64,000 nt of DNA, from contig NZ_JBPPGG010000001.1 of the NCBI RefSeq assembly GCF_051304405.1, positions 930,001 through 994,000 on the forward strand, in the 5' to 3' direction. The translations under genes were made by a program, and so were the position numbers. Below the pieces are notes generated by a model. The model was not told the DNA's origin, ran no database searches, and saw only the letters and a list, made by a program, of their open reading frames with translations. Source of the stretch: Pedomonas sp051304405. GTDB taxonomy: Bacteria > Pseudomonadota > Alphaproteobacteria > Sphingomonadales > Sphingomonadaceae. The stretch's first letter is position 1; each line of letters starts with the position of its first letter. This document shows, piece by piece, positions 18,475 through 26,898 of this stretch.

Positions 18475-20598
18475 ATGCGTTGCAAGTACTCTTATTTGCT
18501 GGCGGGCGCGGCCTGGGTTGCCGCTCCGGCCGCTCAAGCCACCGAAGCTGAAGCCTTTGCCGCAGATGCCATTGTGGTGTCCGCGGCGCGGTCGGCCCTG
18601 CCGTCCAACGCCCTGCCGCTGACCATCGACGTCATCGATATGGAAAGCCTCGCCCAGCAGGCGGCCATCAGCGGCTCGGTGGTAGATGCGGTTGCAACGC
18701 TCATTCCCTCCTTCTCACCCACGCGGCAGAAACTCTCCGGCTCGGGCGAGACGCTGCGGGGCCGCTCGCCGCTGTTCGCCATCAACGGCATTCCCCAGTC
18801 CACGCCGCTGCGCGATGGCTCGCGCGACGGCTTCACCATCGACCCCTTCTTCGTCGAGCGGGTGGAGGTGATCTTCGGCTCCAACGCCCTCCAGGGTATC
18901 GGCGGCACCGGCGGCATCGTCAATCAGGTAACCGTGGGCGCGCCGAAGACCGATGGCGTATCGGGCCGCTTCCTCGCCCAAGGCACGGCGGACGACGGCT
19001 TCTCCAGCGATGGGCTGGGCGGCAAGACCGCCGGCCTCGTAGGCTACCGCTCGGGCCGGTTCGATGCCACGGTGGGCGCGGCCTATGAGAAGCGCGGCGC
19101 ATTCTATGACGGCGAGGGGCGGCGCATCGGCGTCGATAGCACCCAAGGCGAGACGCAGGATTCGCAGAGCTGGTCGCTGTTCGGTCGCTTCGGCTACCAG
19201 CTGGACGACACGGCGCGGCTGGACCTCATCGCCAACCGCTTCGAGCTGGAAGGCGACGGCGATTATATCATTGTAGAGGGCAACCGCCTAACCGGCCTGC
19301 CCGCCAGCGCGACGAAGGGCAACCCGCCGGGCCAGCCGGCGACGAACCGCACCGAGAGCCTGTCGCTGTCCCTCACCGACACCGACCTTGCCGGCGGCGA
19401 CTTCGTCAGCCAGCTGTTCTTCAACCGCTCCCGCGATACCTTCGGCGGCGATCCGACGCCCATCGCCACCTTCCAGGATCCGGCGATTGCCCCTGTCGGC
19501 ACGCTGTTCGACCAGTCGCAGAACCGCTCGCGCAAGCTGGGCGGCAAGTTCACCTATGAGCGCGCCGTTCCCGGCTTCGAGGCGCTAACCGCCACGGTCG
19601 GCTTCGATGCCCTGTTCGACAAGACCGAGCAGCGGCTCATTGCCACCGGCCGCACTTGGGTGCCGCCCACCGATTTCCGCAGCCTTGCGCCGTTCACCCA
19701 GCTGAACCTCGCCCTGTTCGACGAGACGCTGCGCCTGGCGGGCGGTCTGCGCCACGAGATGGCGCGCATCAAGGTGGAGGACTACACCACGCTCGCGGCC
19801 TATGGCTCGCGCTTCGTGGAAGGCGGCGCGCCCAAGTTCAGCGACACGCTGTTCAACGGCGGCGTGATCGTGGAGCCGGTGGAGGGCATCCGCGCCTACG
19901 TCAGCTATGCCGAAGGCTATACGGTGCCGGACGTCGGCCGCATCACCCGCGCGGTCTCGGCAGAGGGCGTGCGGATTGATGACTTCCTTGATATCAGCCC
20001 CATCGTCTCCAACAACCGCGAGGTCGGGTTCGAGATCGCCAAGGGGCCGCTTGATGCCAGCGTTTCCTACTTCTGGTCCACCAGCAAGAAGGGGCAGCTG
20101 CTCACGCTGGTGGGCGGCGTCTATGAAGTGCAGCGCCAGCGCGTCGAGATCGAAGGGCTGGAGCTGAACGTTGCCGTTCGCACCCCCGTGCCGGGCCTCA
20201 CCCTCTCCACCGGCTACGCCCATATCGTGGGCCGCACCGACAGCGATGGGGACGGGGAGGTGGACATCGACCTGGACGGCGCCAACATCTCACCGGACCG
20301 CCTGAACCTGGCCGCCGCCTACGCCTACGGGCCGGTGACGGCGCGGGTGCAGACGCAGGTCTACTTGTCCCGCACGTTCGAGGGCAGTGATCCGCGCAAT
20401 GACTTCGGCGGCTACACCCTGACCGACGCCACCGTGCGGTACGTCACCCGGTTCGGCGGCATTTCGCTCAGCGTGCAGAACCTGTTCGACAAGCACTACA
20501 TCACCTACAACAGCCAGGTGCAGCGCCCGGACGACAACTTCCGCTTCTACGCGGGTCGCGGCCGTGTCTGGACGCTGGGCTGGGATTACCAGTTCTGA
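18475..20598 (+). CDS. TonB-dependent outer-membrane receptor, probably for a ferric siderophore
   Basis: A 707-residue protein with signal peptide MRCKYSYLLAGAAWVAAPAAQA, a plug domain (AIVVSAARSALPSNALPLTI near the TonB-box region; FFVERVEVIFGSNALQGIGGTGGIVN in mid-plug), and a C-terminal beta-barrel that ends in LGWDYQF, the expected terminal aromatic. The start is ATG 18475; a longer frame from 18409 has no signal peptide. It overlaps the PepSY gene (TGATG), which implies ferric-siderophore uptake followed by reduction. The actual ligand is not known. Confidence 0.9.
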   Translation: MRCKYSYLLAGAAWVAAPAAQATEAEAFAADAIVVSAARSALPSNALPLTIDVIDMESLAQQAAISGSVVDAVATLIPSFSPTRQKLSGSGETLRGRSPLFAINGIPQSTPLRDGSRDGFTIDPFFVERVEVIFGSNALQGIGGTGGIVNQVTVGAPKTDGVSGRFLAQGTADDGFSSDGLGGKTAGLVGYRSGRFDATVGAAYEKRGAFYDGEGRRIGVDSTQGETQDSQSWSLFGRFGYQLDDTARLDLIANRFELEGDGDYIIVEGNRLTGLPASATKGNPPGQPATNRTESLSLSLTDTDLAGGDFVSQLFFNRSRDTFGGDPTPIATFQDPAIAPVGTLFDQSQNRSRKLGGKFTYERAVPGFEALTATVGFDALFDKTEQRLIATGRTWVPPTDFRSLAPFTQLNLALFDETLRLAGGLRHEMARIKVEDYTTLAAYGSRFVEGGAPKFSDTLFNGGVIVEPVEGIRAYVSYAEGYTVPDVGRITRAVSAEGVRIDDFLDISPIVSNNREVGFEIAKGPLDASVSYFWSTSKKGQLLTLVGGVYEVQRQRVEIEGLELNVAVRTPVPGLTLSTGYAHIVGRTDSDGDGEVDIDLDGANISPDRLNLAAAYAYGPVTARVQTQVYLSRTFEGSDPRNDFGGYTLTDATVRYVTRFGGISLSVQNLFDKHYITYNSQVQRPDDNFRFYAGRGRVWTLGWDYQF

Positions 20599-21686
20599 TG
20601 AAGGCTATCGACCTCCTGCACCGCTGGACAGGCGGTCTCATCGGCCTCCTGCTGGCGGTGCTGGGTCTGTCGGGCGCGATTCTCGTCCACAAGGACGCCT
20701 GGGTTTTGCTGCCCCACGCCGATGACCCGCAGGTGCAGGAGGTCTCCGTCCTTGCCGACACGGTAACCCGGCTGATGACCGGGCCCGAAAGGCCGCAGTC
20801 CATCCTGCTGTCGACCCGGAATTTCGGCCTCCATCGCCTGGGCTTCGGCGGGGAAGCGGGCGCCTATGCCAACCAGGCGGGCGAGATCGTCACCCGCTGG
20901 GACAGCAAGTGGGATCGCGTCGAGCTGTGGCTGTTCGACCTGCATCATTACCTGTGGTCGGGCGAGGTCGGCTCCGTTGTGGCGGGCTGCCTGGGCCTTG
21001 TCGGCCTCGGCTTTGTCGTCACCGGCGTCGTCCTGTGGTGGCGCACCCGCAAGACATTTGAGTTCCGCCTGTGGCCGGCGCGGATGAGCCGCCCGGCCAT
21101 CATGCGCCAGCATCGGGACATTGGCGTCATCGTCGCGCCGCTGCTGTTCCTCTCCCTCTTGACCGGCGTGATGCTGACGCTGCGCCCGGTCGCCAACCTG
21201 TTGCTCAGCCCCCTCTCCGGCGGGCAGGATTTTCGCGCCGCCATGGCCCCGCCCGAGATCAAGGGCGGCGCGCTCAACCCCCAGCTTAACTGGGCCACCG
21301 TTCTCGGCGAGGCGCACCGCCGCTTTCCCGAGGCCGAGTTCCGCTCGCTTCGCCTGCCCGGCAAGCCTGGCGACCTGATCTCCCTCCGCATGAAGCAGCC
21401 GGAGGAATGGCTGCCCAACGGCCGCACCCTGCTGTGGTTCGACCCCGCCGACGGCCGCCTCGTCGAGGCGCGGGATGCGCTGGCCATGCCCGCCGCCACG
21501 CAAGTGTTCAATGCGGCCTACCCCCTGCACGCGGCCAAGGTGGGCGGCATCGCCTATCGCGTCGTCATGACCCTCTCCGGCCTGGGGCTGGGCTTGCTTG
21601 GCACGCTGTCGGTCTGGACCTTCTGGTTCCGCCGGCCGAAACCGCGCGCGCGTCCGGCTGTGCGCGTATCATCGGCGCGAACCTGA
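20598..21686 (+). CDS. PepSY-associated transmembrane protein (putative siderophore-iron reductase)
   Basis: A 362-residue inner-membrane protein with the PepSY_TM layout: an N-terminal helix starting MKAIDLLHRWTGGLIGLLLA, a periplasmic PepSY-like region, FDLHHYLWSGEVGSVVAGCLG (conserved histidines), a membrane pair in the middle (VVTGVVLWWRTRK) and a C-terminal span ending FWFRRPKPR. HRW, HH and HR histidines could carry haem. Coupled by overlap to the TonB-dependent receptor, as in many siderophore loci where these proteins are thought to reduce imported iron. Confidence 0.85.
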   Translation: MKAIDLLHRWTGGLIGLLLAVLGLSGAILVHKDAWVLLPHADDPQVQEVSVLADTVTRLMTGPERPQSILLSTRNFGLHRLGFGGEAGAYANQAGEIVTRWDSKWDRVELWLFDLHHYLWSGEVGSVVAGCLGLVGLGFVVTGVVLWWRTRKTFEFRLWPARMSRPAIMRQHRDIGVIVAPLLFLSLLTGVMLTLRPVANLLLSPLSGGQDFRAAMAPPEIKGGALNPQLNWATVLGEAHRRFPEAEFRSLRLPGKPGDLISLRMKQPEEWLPNGRTLLWFDPADGRLVEARDALAMPAATQVFNAAYPLHAAKVGGIAYRVVMTLSGLGLGLLGTLSVWTFWFRRPKPRARPAVRVSSART

Positions 21687-21760
21687 ATCCGCAGCGCAGT
21701 TGGGCGTTTACGCCTGCTCGCCACTGGACGGCGAAAATTTCGGATATTAGGCTTGGCCGC

Positions 21761-23248
21761 ATGAGAAAAAGCCTCTTCCGGTTGGGCGGCCGCGCCGTCC
21801 TTCTTGCCAGCGTTGCCGCCCTGGCAGGCTGTGCATCCTCCGCCACGAACACAGCAACTGCGCCCGCCCCCCAGACGGCGGCTCCGGCGGCCGCAACCGC
21901 GCCCGCAGCGGTGGCAAGCAAGCCGCTCGTCGACGTGGTTTATCGCAAGCTGGAGAACGGGCTGAAGGTGGTGCTCGCGCCCGATCCGTCCGTGCCGTCC
22001 ACCACAATCGGCGTCTACTATGGCGTCGGCTGGCGCGTGGAGCCGAAGGACCGCACCGGCTATGCCCACCTGTTCGAGCACCTGATGTTCCAGGGCTCCG
22101 CCAACCTGGGCAAGGGCGAGTTCCTGAAGCTGATCGAGGGCAACGGCGGCGTGCTCAACGGCTCCACCCGCTGGGACTACACCAACTACTACGAGGTGGT
22201 GCCAAGCCACCTGACCGAGACGGTGCTGTGGGCCGAGGCGGACCGGATGAAAAGCCTCGCCCTCACCCCCGAGATGCTGAAGAACCAGCAGGATGTGGTG
22301 ATCAACGAGGTGAAGGTGAACGTGCTGAACCAGCCCTACGGCGGGTTCATGTGGCTGGACATGCCGCAGGCGGCCTTCTCCAACTGGTACAACGCCCACA
22401 ACTTCTACGGCGACCTCGACCACCTGCAAGCTGCCACGCTGGAGGAGGCCGAGACCTTCCGCCAGCAGTACTATGCCCCCGGCAACGCGGCGCTGGTGGT
22501 GGCGGGCGACATTGATGTCGAGAAAACCTGGGCCTGGGTGCAGAAGTACTTCGGCGACATCAAGGCCCGGCCCACCGGCCAGATGCCCGACATCTCCGAG
22601 CCGGAGCAGACGGCAGAGAAGGTCGTGCGCCGCACGGACCCGCTCGCGCCGCGCCCGGGTCTTGCCTTCGCCTACAAGGTGCCGCCGCGCGGCACGCCGG
22701 AGTGGTATGCCTTCGGCATGATCGAGAGCCTGCTGCAAGGCGGGGACGACGCCCGCCTCACCCAGAAACTGGTGCGGGAGAAGGGCTACACCGATGGCGT
22801 GATGGGTGGCATCAACCCGTTCCTGGGCGGCATGTTCACCTACAACGGCCCCATGCTGATGACCTTCGGCCTGGTGCACGACGCCAGCATCGCGCCTGAG
22901 ACGATCATGCAGGACGTGGATGCGGTCATCAATCAGCTGCGGGAGCAGCCGGTGCCGCAATCCGAACTGGATCGCATCCGCACCCGCCTGCGCTCCGGCC
23001 TTTACGACATGGTAGGGTCGAGCACGCGGTTCTCGCTCATGGACCTGCTCGCCTCCTTTGCCCTGTTCGAGGACGACCCGGCGCAGGTGAACCGCATCGA
23101 GCAGGGCTTTGCCGCGGTCACGCCCGAACTCATTCAGGAGACCGCCCGCAAGTATCTGGCGCCCACCCAGCGCACGGTGCTGATTCTCGAACCCGGCGCG
23201 GCCGCTCCGGCCCCTTCACCGGTCCCCGCCAAGGGAGAGGCCCAATGA
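21761..23248 (+). CDS. M16 family zinc metallopeptidase, catalytic subunit, lipoprotein
   Basis: A 495-residue pitrilysin-family peptidase. It has a lipoprotein signal with lipobox LAGC (C24), an Ala/Pro-rich linker, then the catalytic domain with H103-L-F-E106-H107 (HxxEH) and E183 as third zinc ligand. It should be anchored in a membrane facing the periplasm. ATG 21761 is selected because it gives the lipoprotein signal; the open frame running upstream into the PepSY gene is spurious. It overlaps the next gene (ATGATG), and the two M16 proteins probably form a heterodimer. Confidence 0.9.
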   Translation: MRKSLFRLGGRAVLLASVAALAGCASSATNTATAPAPQTAAPAAATAPAAVASKPLVDVVYRKLENGLKVVLAPDPSVPSTTIGVYYGVGWRVEPKDRTGYAHLFEHLMFQGSANLGKGEFLKLIEGNGGVLNGSTRWDYTNYYEVVPSHLTETVLWAEADRMKSLALTPEMLKNQQDVVINEVKVNVLNQPYGGFMWLDMPQAAFSNWYNAHNFYGDLDHLQAATLEEAETFRQQYYAPGNAALVVAGDIDVEKTWAWVQKYFGDIKARPTGQMPDISEPEQTAEKVVRRTDPLAPRPGLAFAYKVPPRGTPEWYAFGMIESLLQGGDDARLTQKLVREKGYTDGVMGGINPFLGGMFTYNGPMLMTFGLVHDASIAPETIMQDVDAVINQLREQPVPQSELDRIRTRLRSGLYDMVGSSTRFSLMDLLASFALFEDDPAQVNRIEQGFAAVTPELIQETARKYLAPTQRTVLILEPGAAAPAPSPVPAKGEAQ

Positions 23249-24678
23249 TGCTGAGCCACCTTCTCCGTTCCGCAGCGCTTGCCGTTGCGCTTTCCGCCAC
23301 CGCCGCAGCGCCGGCGCTTGCCCAGGCGCAGGAGGCAGCAAGTCCGGCGCGGGAAACCCCGCCACCGCCGGGCACGCCGCGCGAGCTGGAACTGCCCGCC
23401 ATCGAGACCTATCGCCTCGCCAACGGCATGCAGGTGACGATGATCCCCTTCGGCTCCGTGCCCAAGGTGACGCTCTCCCTGCGGATCCGCGCCGGGGTGT
23501 TCGATCAGGAGAAGTACGGCACCGTCGACTTCACCGGCGCGCTGATGAACGAGGGCGCGGCCGGGCAGTCCGCCGTCGCCATAGCCCAGCGGGCGGGAGA
23601 CATGGGCGGCTCGGTCGGCGTCGGCAGCGGGCAGGAGTTCTTCAGCGCCGGGATTTCGGTACTCTCCGAGTTCGGGCCGCAGGCGATGGCCCTGCTGGCT
23701 GACGTGGTGCGCCGCCCGAACCTGCCCGAAAGCGAGTTGCCCCGCATCAAGCAGGATGCGCTCCGCAACCTCGCCATCGCCAGAACCAACCCGCAATCGC
23801 TGGCGGGCGATGCCTTCACCAAGACCTTCCTCGCCGGGCATCCCTTCGGCCACGGCATGCTGACCGAGGAGGAGATCAACGCGGTCACCATCGAGGACAT
23901 TCGCCGCTTCCACGCCGAGAAGCTGGGAGCCCGGCGCGCCCACCTTTACGTGGCCGGCCAGTTCGATGCCGCCGCCATGCGCCAGGCCATCGAAGCGGCC
24001 TTCGGCGACTGGCAGCAGGGGCCGGAGCCGATCATCCGTCCCGCCGACCCGGCGTCGAAAATCAATGTGGTGCTGATCGACCGGCCGGATGCGCCCCAGT
24101 CCACCATCTACATGGGCATGCCCCTGCCGGGTCCGGCCGAGTTCGCGGGCCGCATCCCCATGACCGTCGCCAACGACGTGCTGGGCGGCAGCTTCACCTC
24201 CCGCATCACGCTCAACCTGCGGGAAGACAAGGGCTACACCTACTCGCCTTCGTCCAGCGCCGCCTATGGCACGGGATATGGCCAGTGGGTGCTGGTGGCG
24301 GACGTCACCTCCGCCCACACCGGAGACAGCTTGCGCGAGGTGTTCAAGGAAATCCGCCAGCTGGCCGGCGAGCCGCCCGCGCAGGAGGAACTGCAAGCCA
24401 AGCAGAACGGCCTTGCGGGCATGTGGGTGCTGCGAACGGCAACGCGCAGCGGCCTCATCTCCAGCCTGGCCTACTACGACAGCTTCGGCCTGCCGCGCAC
24501 CGAGCTGGAACACTACGTGGGCAAGGTGCGGGCCGTCGCGCCGCAGGACGTCTCCCGCCTGATCGGCCAGTATCTGAAGCCTGACGTCATGACGCTCGTT
24601 GTCGTTGGAGACCTCAAGACGGTGCGCCCCCAACTGCTGGAAGTGCCGGAGATAGCATCCGCCGTTCCGGGAGTGTAA
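23245..24678 (+). CDS. M16 family peptidase-like protein, non-catalytic partner
   Basis: A 477-residue M16-fold protein with a Sec signal (ALAVALSATAAAPALAQA). The zinc motif is absent: the region equivalent to HxxEH reads FTGALMNEG. The C-terminal LREDKGYTYSPSSSAAYG segment, which holds the conserved substrate-binding Arg/Tyr of the beta-type subunit, is intact. Paired with the active subunit immediately upstream by a 4-bp overlap, as in bacterial two-subunit M16 peptidases. Substrates are probably periplasmic peptides. Confidence 0.9.
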   Translation: MMLSHLLRSAALAVALSATAAAPALAQAQEAASPARETPPPPGTPRELELPAIETYRLANGMQVTMIPFGSVPKVTLSLRIRAGVFDQEKYGTVDFTGALMNEGAAGQSAVAIAQRAGDMGGSVGVGSGQEFFSAGISVLSEFGPQAMALLADVVRRPNLPESELPRIKQDALRNLAIARTNPQSLAGDAFTKTFLAGHPFGHGMLTEEEINAVTIEDIRRFHAEKLGARRAHLYVAGQFDAAAMRQAIEAAFGDWQQGPEPIIRPADPASKINVVLIDRPDAPQSTIYMGMPLPGPAEFAGRIPMTVANDVLGGSFTSRITLNLREDKGYTYSPSSSAAYGTGYGQWVLVADVTSAHTGDSLREVFKEIRQLAGEPPAQEELQAKQNGLAGMWVLRTATRSGLISSLAYYDSFGLPRTELEHYVGKVRAVAPQDVSRLIGQYLKPDVMTLVVVGDLKTVRPQLLEVPEIASAVPGV

Positions 24679-24720
24679 TCTGAGTGCATTCGACCTCAAC
24701 GCGAAAGGCCGGCACACGCC

Positions 24721-25110
24721 ATGGCAGAAAACCCGAACTACTCCCCGGAGGGCCGCAACCCCTCCTCCGGCTTCCTGCTCAACAATCCGACGATTGTGAG
24801 CCTGCTGTATCTGGGTGGCTTCATCACCGGCATCTCCGCGCTGGTGGGCCTCGTGCTCGCCTATGTGTGGAGCAGCGACAGCCCGGCCGAGTGGGAGCGC
24901 AGCCACTACCGCTACCACATCCGCACCTTCTGGCTGGCGGTGCTCCAGGGCATCGTCGCCGGGCTGCTGTGCCTCACCATCATCCTGATCCCGGTCGCGA
25001 TCGCGTGGTTCTTCTGGATCGCGGTGTGGACCGCCGTGCGCACCATCAAGGCCCTGATGGCGGCGCAGAAGCCGCAGCCGATCGCCAACCCGGCCGCCTG
25101 GCTGTGGTGA
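24721..25110 (+). CDS. DUF4870-type small membrane protein
   Basis: A 129-residue protein with three hydrophobic segments (IVSLLYLGGFITGISALVGLV, TFWLAVLQGIVAGLLCLTII and IPVAIAWFFWIAVWTAV). The loop SHYRYHIRTFW resembles the DUF4870/Tic20-like conserved region, where a histidine-rich stretch follows the first span. No function is established for the family. It follows the M16 pair by 42 bp and may be co-transcribed. Repeat copy B follows it. Confidence 0.75.
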   Translation: MAENPNYSPEGRNPSSGFLLNNPTIVSLLYLGGFITGISALVGLVLAYVWSSDSPAEWERSHYRYHIRTFWLAVLQGIVAGLLCLTIILIPVAIAWFFWIAVWTAVRTIKALMAAQKPQPIANPAAWLW

Positions 25111-25132
25111 GGGTTTCCTGAAGGGATTTTAT

Positions 25133-25299
25133 TGCAGGGGACTCGGTCCCCTGCACCCTGTTCGATTTTCGGGCCGTGCCGCTCCCCAGGGGCGCGGCCC
25201 TTTGCTTTGCCGGAGTTGGCAAGGATTGCTCCCGGTCATTCCCGCGCACGGCCCGATAAACCGAAAGGGGGTTCCCAAGGGGGTTACAGACCCCCTTGG
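25133..25299. repeat. Dispersed double-hairpin element, copy B
   Basis: Left hairpin 25133-25155 (arm TGCAGGGGAC, TCG loop), right hairpin 25275-25299 (arm CCAAGGGGGT). The interior has CCCTGTTCGATTTTCGGGCC facing ACCGAAAGGGGG. It fills the gap between the convergent DUF4870 and MFS genes. Confidence 0.82.
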
Positions 25300-25322
25300 A
25301 CTCTTCATTTTCACACCAATTT

Positions 25323-26597
25323 TCACTCCCCGGCGCGGAAGCCGCGCCAGCAGTAGGCGGCCATCACCAGGCTGAACCCGGCAAGCACCAGGCAGATGTG
25401 GGTGACACGCAGGCCCGCGCCCAGCAGGGCGGCGCTGACCCCGGTTGCCGCCACCATCCACACGGCGTTGAGCACGTTGTTGGCCGCAACCATGCGGGAG
25501 CGCGCGCCTTCCGCGCTGGCGGTCTGCATCAGGGCGTAGAGCGGCACGGAGTAGGCCCCGCCCGCCACGGCGAGGATCGTGAGGTCCGCAAGCACCCGCC
25601 ACGCCCCCGCGCTGGCGAGGAAAGCGTGCGGCGACAGCGCCCCGGCGGCCTCTGCGGGCCGGAAGGCGTTCACCGCCAGCACCAGATCGAACAGCGCCAG
25701 GGCCACCACCGCCATGCTGGCGGCGCAGTAGCGGCCCGTCACCCGCCCGCGCAGCAGGCGGCCGATCAGCACCGAGCCCACGGCGATGCCCACCGAGAAG
25801 GCGGCAAGGCACAGCGTCGCCACCGTCTGCGACGCCCCAAGCTCCGCCTTTACCAGCGGGCCAAGCTGGGCGGTCATCACCGTGCCCAGCGCCCAGAACC
25901 ACGACAGGGCGAGGATGGACCGCCACACCGTGCGGTTGGCGCGGGCGGTCTTCATGAGCTTGACCGTCTCGGCCGCCAGATTCCAGCTGAGGCGGCCGTT
26001 CGCCACCAGCGGCGGGGCCGGGGGAATGGCCCAGCTGGCGGCAAGGCCCAGCAGCGCCACCGCCACCACGCCCCAGGCCGCCTGCACCGGCGTGAACAGG
26101 CCCCCCAGAATCTGCCCGAACAGGATGGCAAGGAACGTGCCCGCCTCGACCAGCCCGGTGCCCGCCAGCAACTCACGCGCGACCAGATGCTGGGGCAGGA
26201 TGGAATACTTCATCGGCCCGAAGAAGGCCGAGTGCACCCCCATCAGGAACAGGATGAACAGGAGGAGCGGGATGGAATCGTGGGTCAGCGCGAACGCGCC
26301 CGCAGCCATGATGGCCACCTCCGCCACCTTCACCATGCGGGCGACCCACGCCTTGTCCCGCACGTCCGCCAACTGCCCCGCCAGCGCCGAGAACAGGAAG
26401 TAGGGCAGGATGAACAAACCCGCCGCCACCGTCGCCAGCGCCGCACCCGCCGCCGGATCGCTCGCCTTCAGGTGAAAGACGATGAGAAACGTCATCGCCG
26501 TGCGATAGAGGTTGTCGTTGAACGCCCCCAAAAACTGGGTGGCAAACAACGGCGCAAACCGCCGCGCCCCCAGAAGCCGAACTGTCACCGGCGGCAT
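25323..26597 (-). CDS. MFS transporter of the LplT / Aas family
   Basis: A 424-residue, twelve-span major facilitator protein. QFLGAFNDNLYRTA in the first span and HSAFFGPMKYSILPQHL mid-protein are the hallmark segments of the LplT lysophospholipid flippase family and of the MFS half of fused Aas proteins. The acyltransferase and acyl-ACP synthetase domains of Aas are not attached or adjacent. ATG 26597 is used because AAAAGGGGG lies eight bases upstream. Predicted role: moving lysophospholipid across the inner membrane for re-acylation. Confidence 0.82.
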   Translation of the reverse strand: MPPVTVRLLGARRFAPLFATQFLGAFNDNLYRTAMTFLIVFHLKASDPAAGAALATVAAGLFILPYFLFSALAGQLADVRDKAWVARMVKVAEVAIMAAGAFALTHDSIPLLLFILFLMGVHSAFFGPMKYSILPQHLVARELLAGTGLVEAGTFLAILFGQILGGLFTPVQAAWGVVAVALLGLAASWAIPPAPPLVANGRLSWNLAAETVKLMKTARANRTVWRSILALSWFWALGTVMTAQLGPLVKAELGASQTVATLCLAAFSVGIAVGSVLIGRLLRGRVTGRYCAASMAVVALALFDLVLAVNAFRPAEAAGALSPHAFLASAGAWRVLADLTILAVAGGAYSVPLYALMQTASAEGARSRMVAANNVLNAVWMVAATGVSAALLGAGLRVTHICLVLAGFSLVMAAYCWRGFRAGE

Positions 26598-26630
26598 CGC
26601 CACGCCCCCTTTTGAAATCACAGGCCAGTG

Positions 26631-26838
26631 TTAAGGGGGACTAGTCCCCCTTAACAATCCCCCATTCGTTTTTCCGGGGACGTGCGACGGGCAGGACTGG
26701 TGCCGTTCGTTTCATCGGGCCGTGTTTCCAGAGCCCTTCGGACACACGTCCCTATGACCTCGAAATCCAGCAGGCACGGCCGCATGACCGGGTGCGTCCG
26801 TTGAAACGAAAGGGAGCGCGAGGGACTGAGTCCCTCGC
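26631..26838. repeat. Dispersed double-hairpin element, copy C
   Basis: Left arm 26631-26654 is a perfect 24-bp palindrome (half TTAAGGGGGACT). Right arm 26818-26838 has arm GCGAGGGACT and a one-base centre. Interior flanks CCCATTCG and ACGAAAGGG are conserved with the other copies. It fills the 300-bp gap between aceB (3' end) and the MFS gene, both leftward. Confidence 0.82.
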
Positions 26839-26898
26839 ATCCTTTTGAACATCCAGAACAAACAGGCCCGGAGGGCATCCCCCTCCGGGCGTTTGCCC

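Noticed and set aside
21407..21760. Possible 118-residue N-terminal extension of the M16 catalytic subunit
   Set aside because: It overlaps the PepSY gene in another frame, and the lipoprotein signal begins at 21761.
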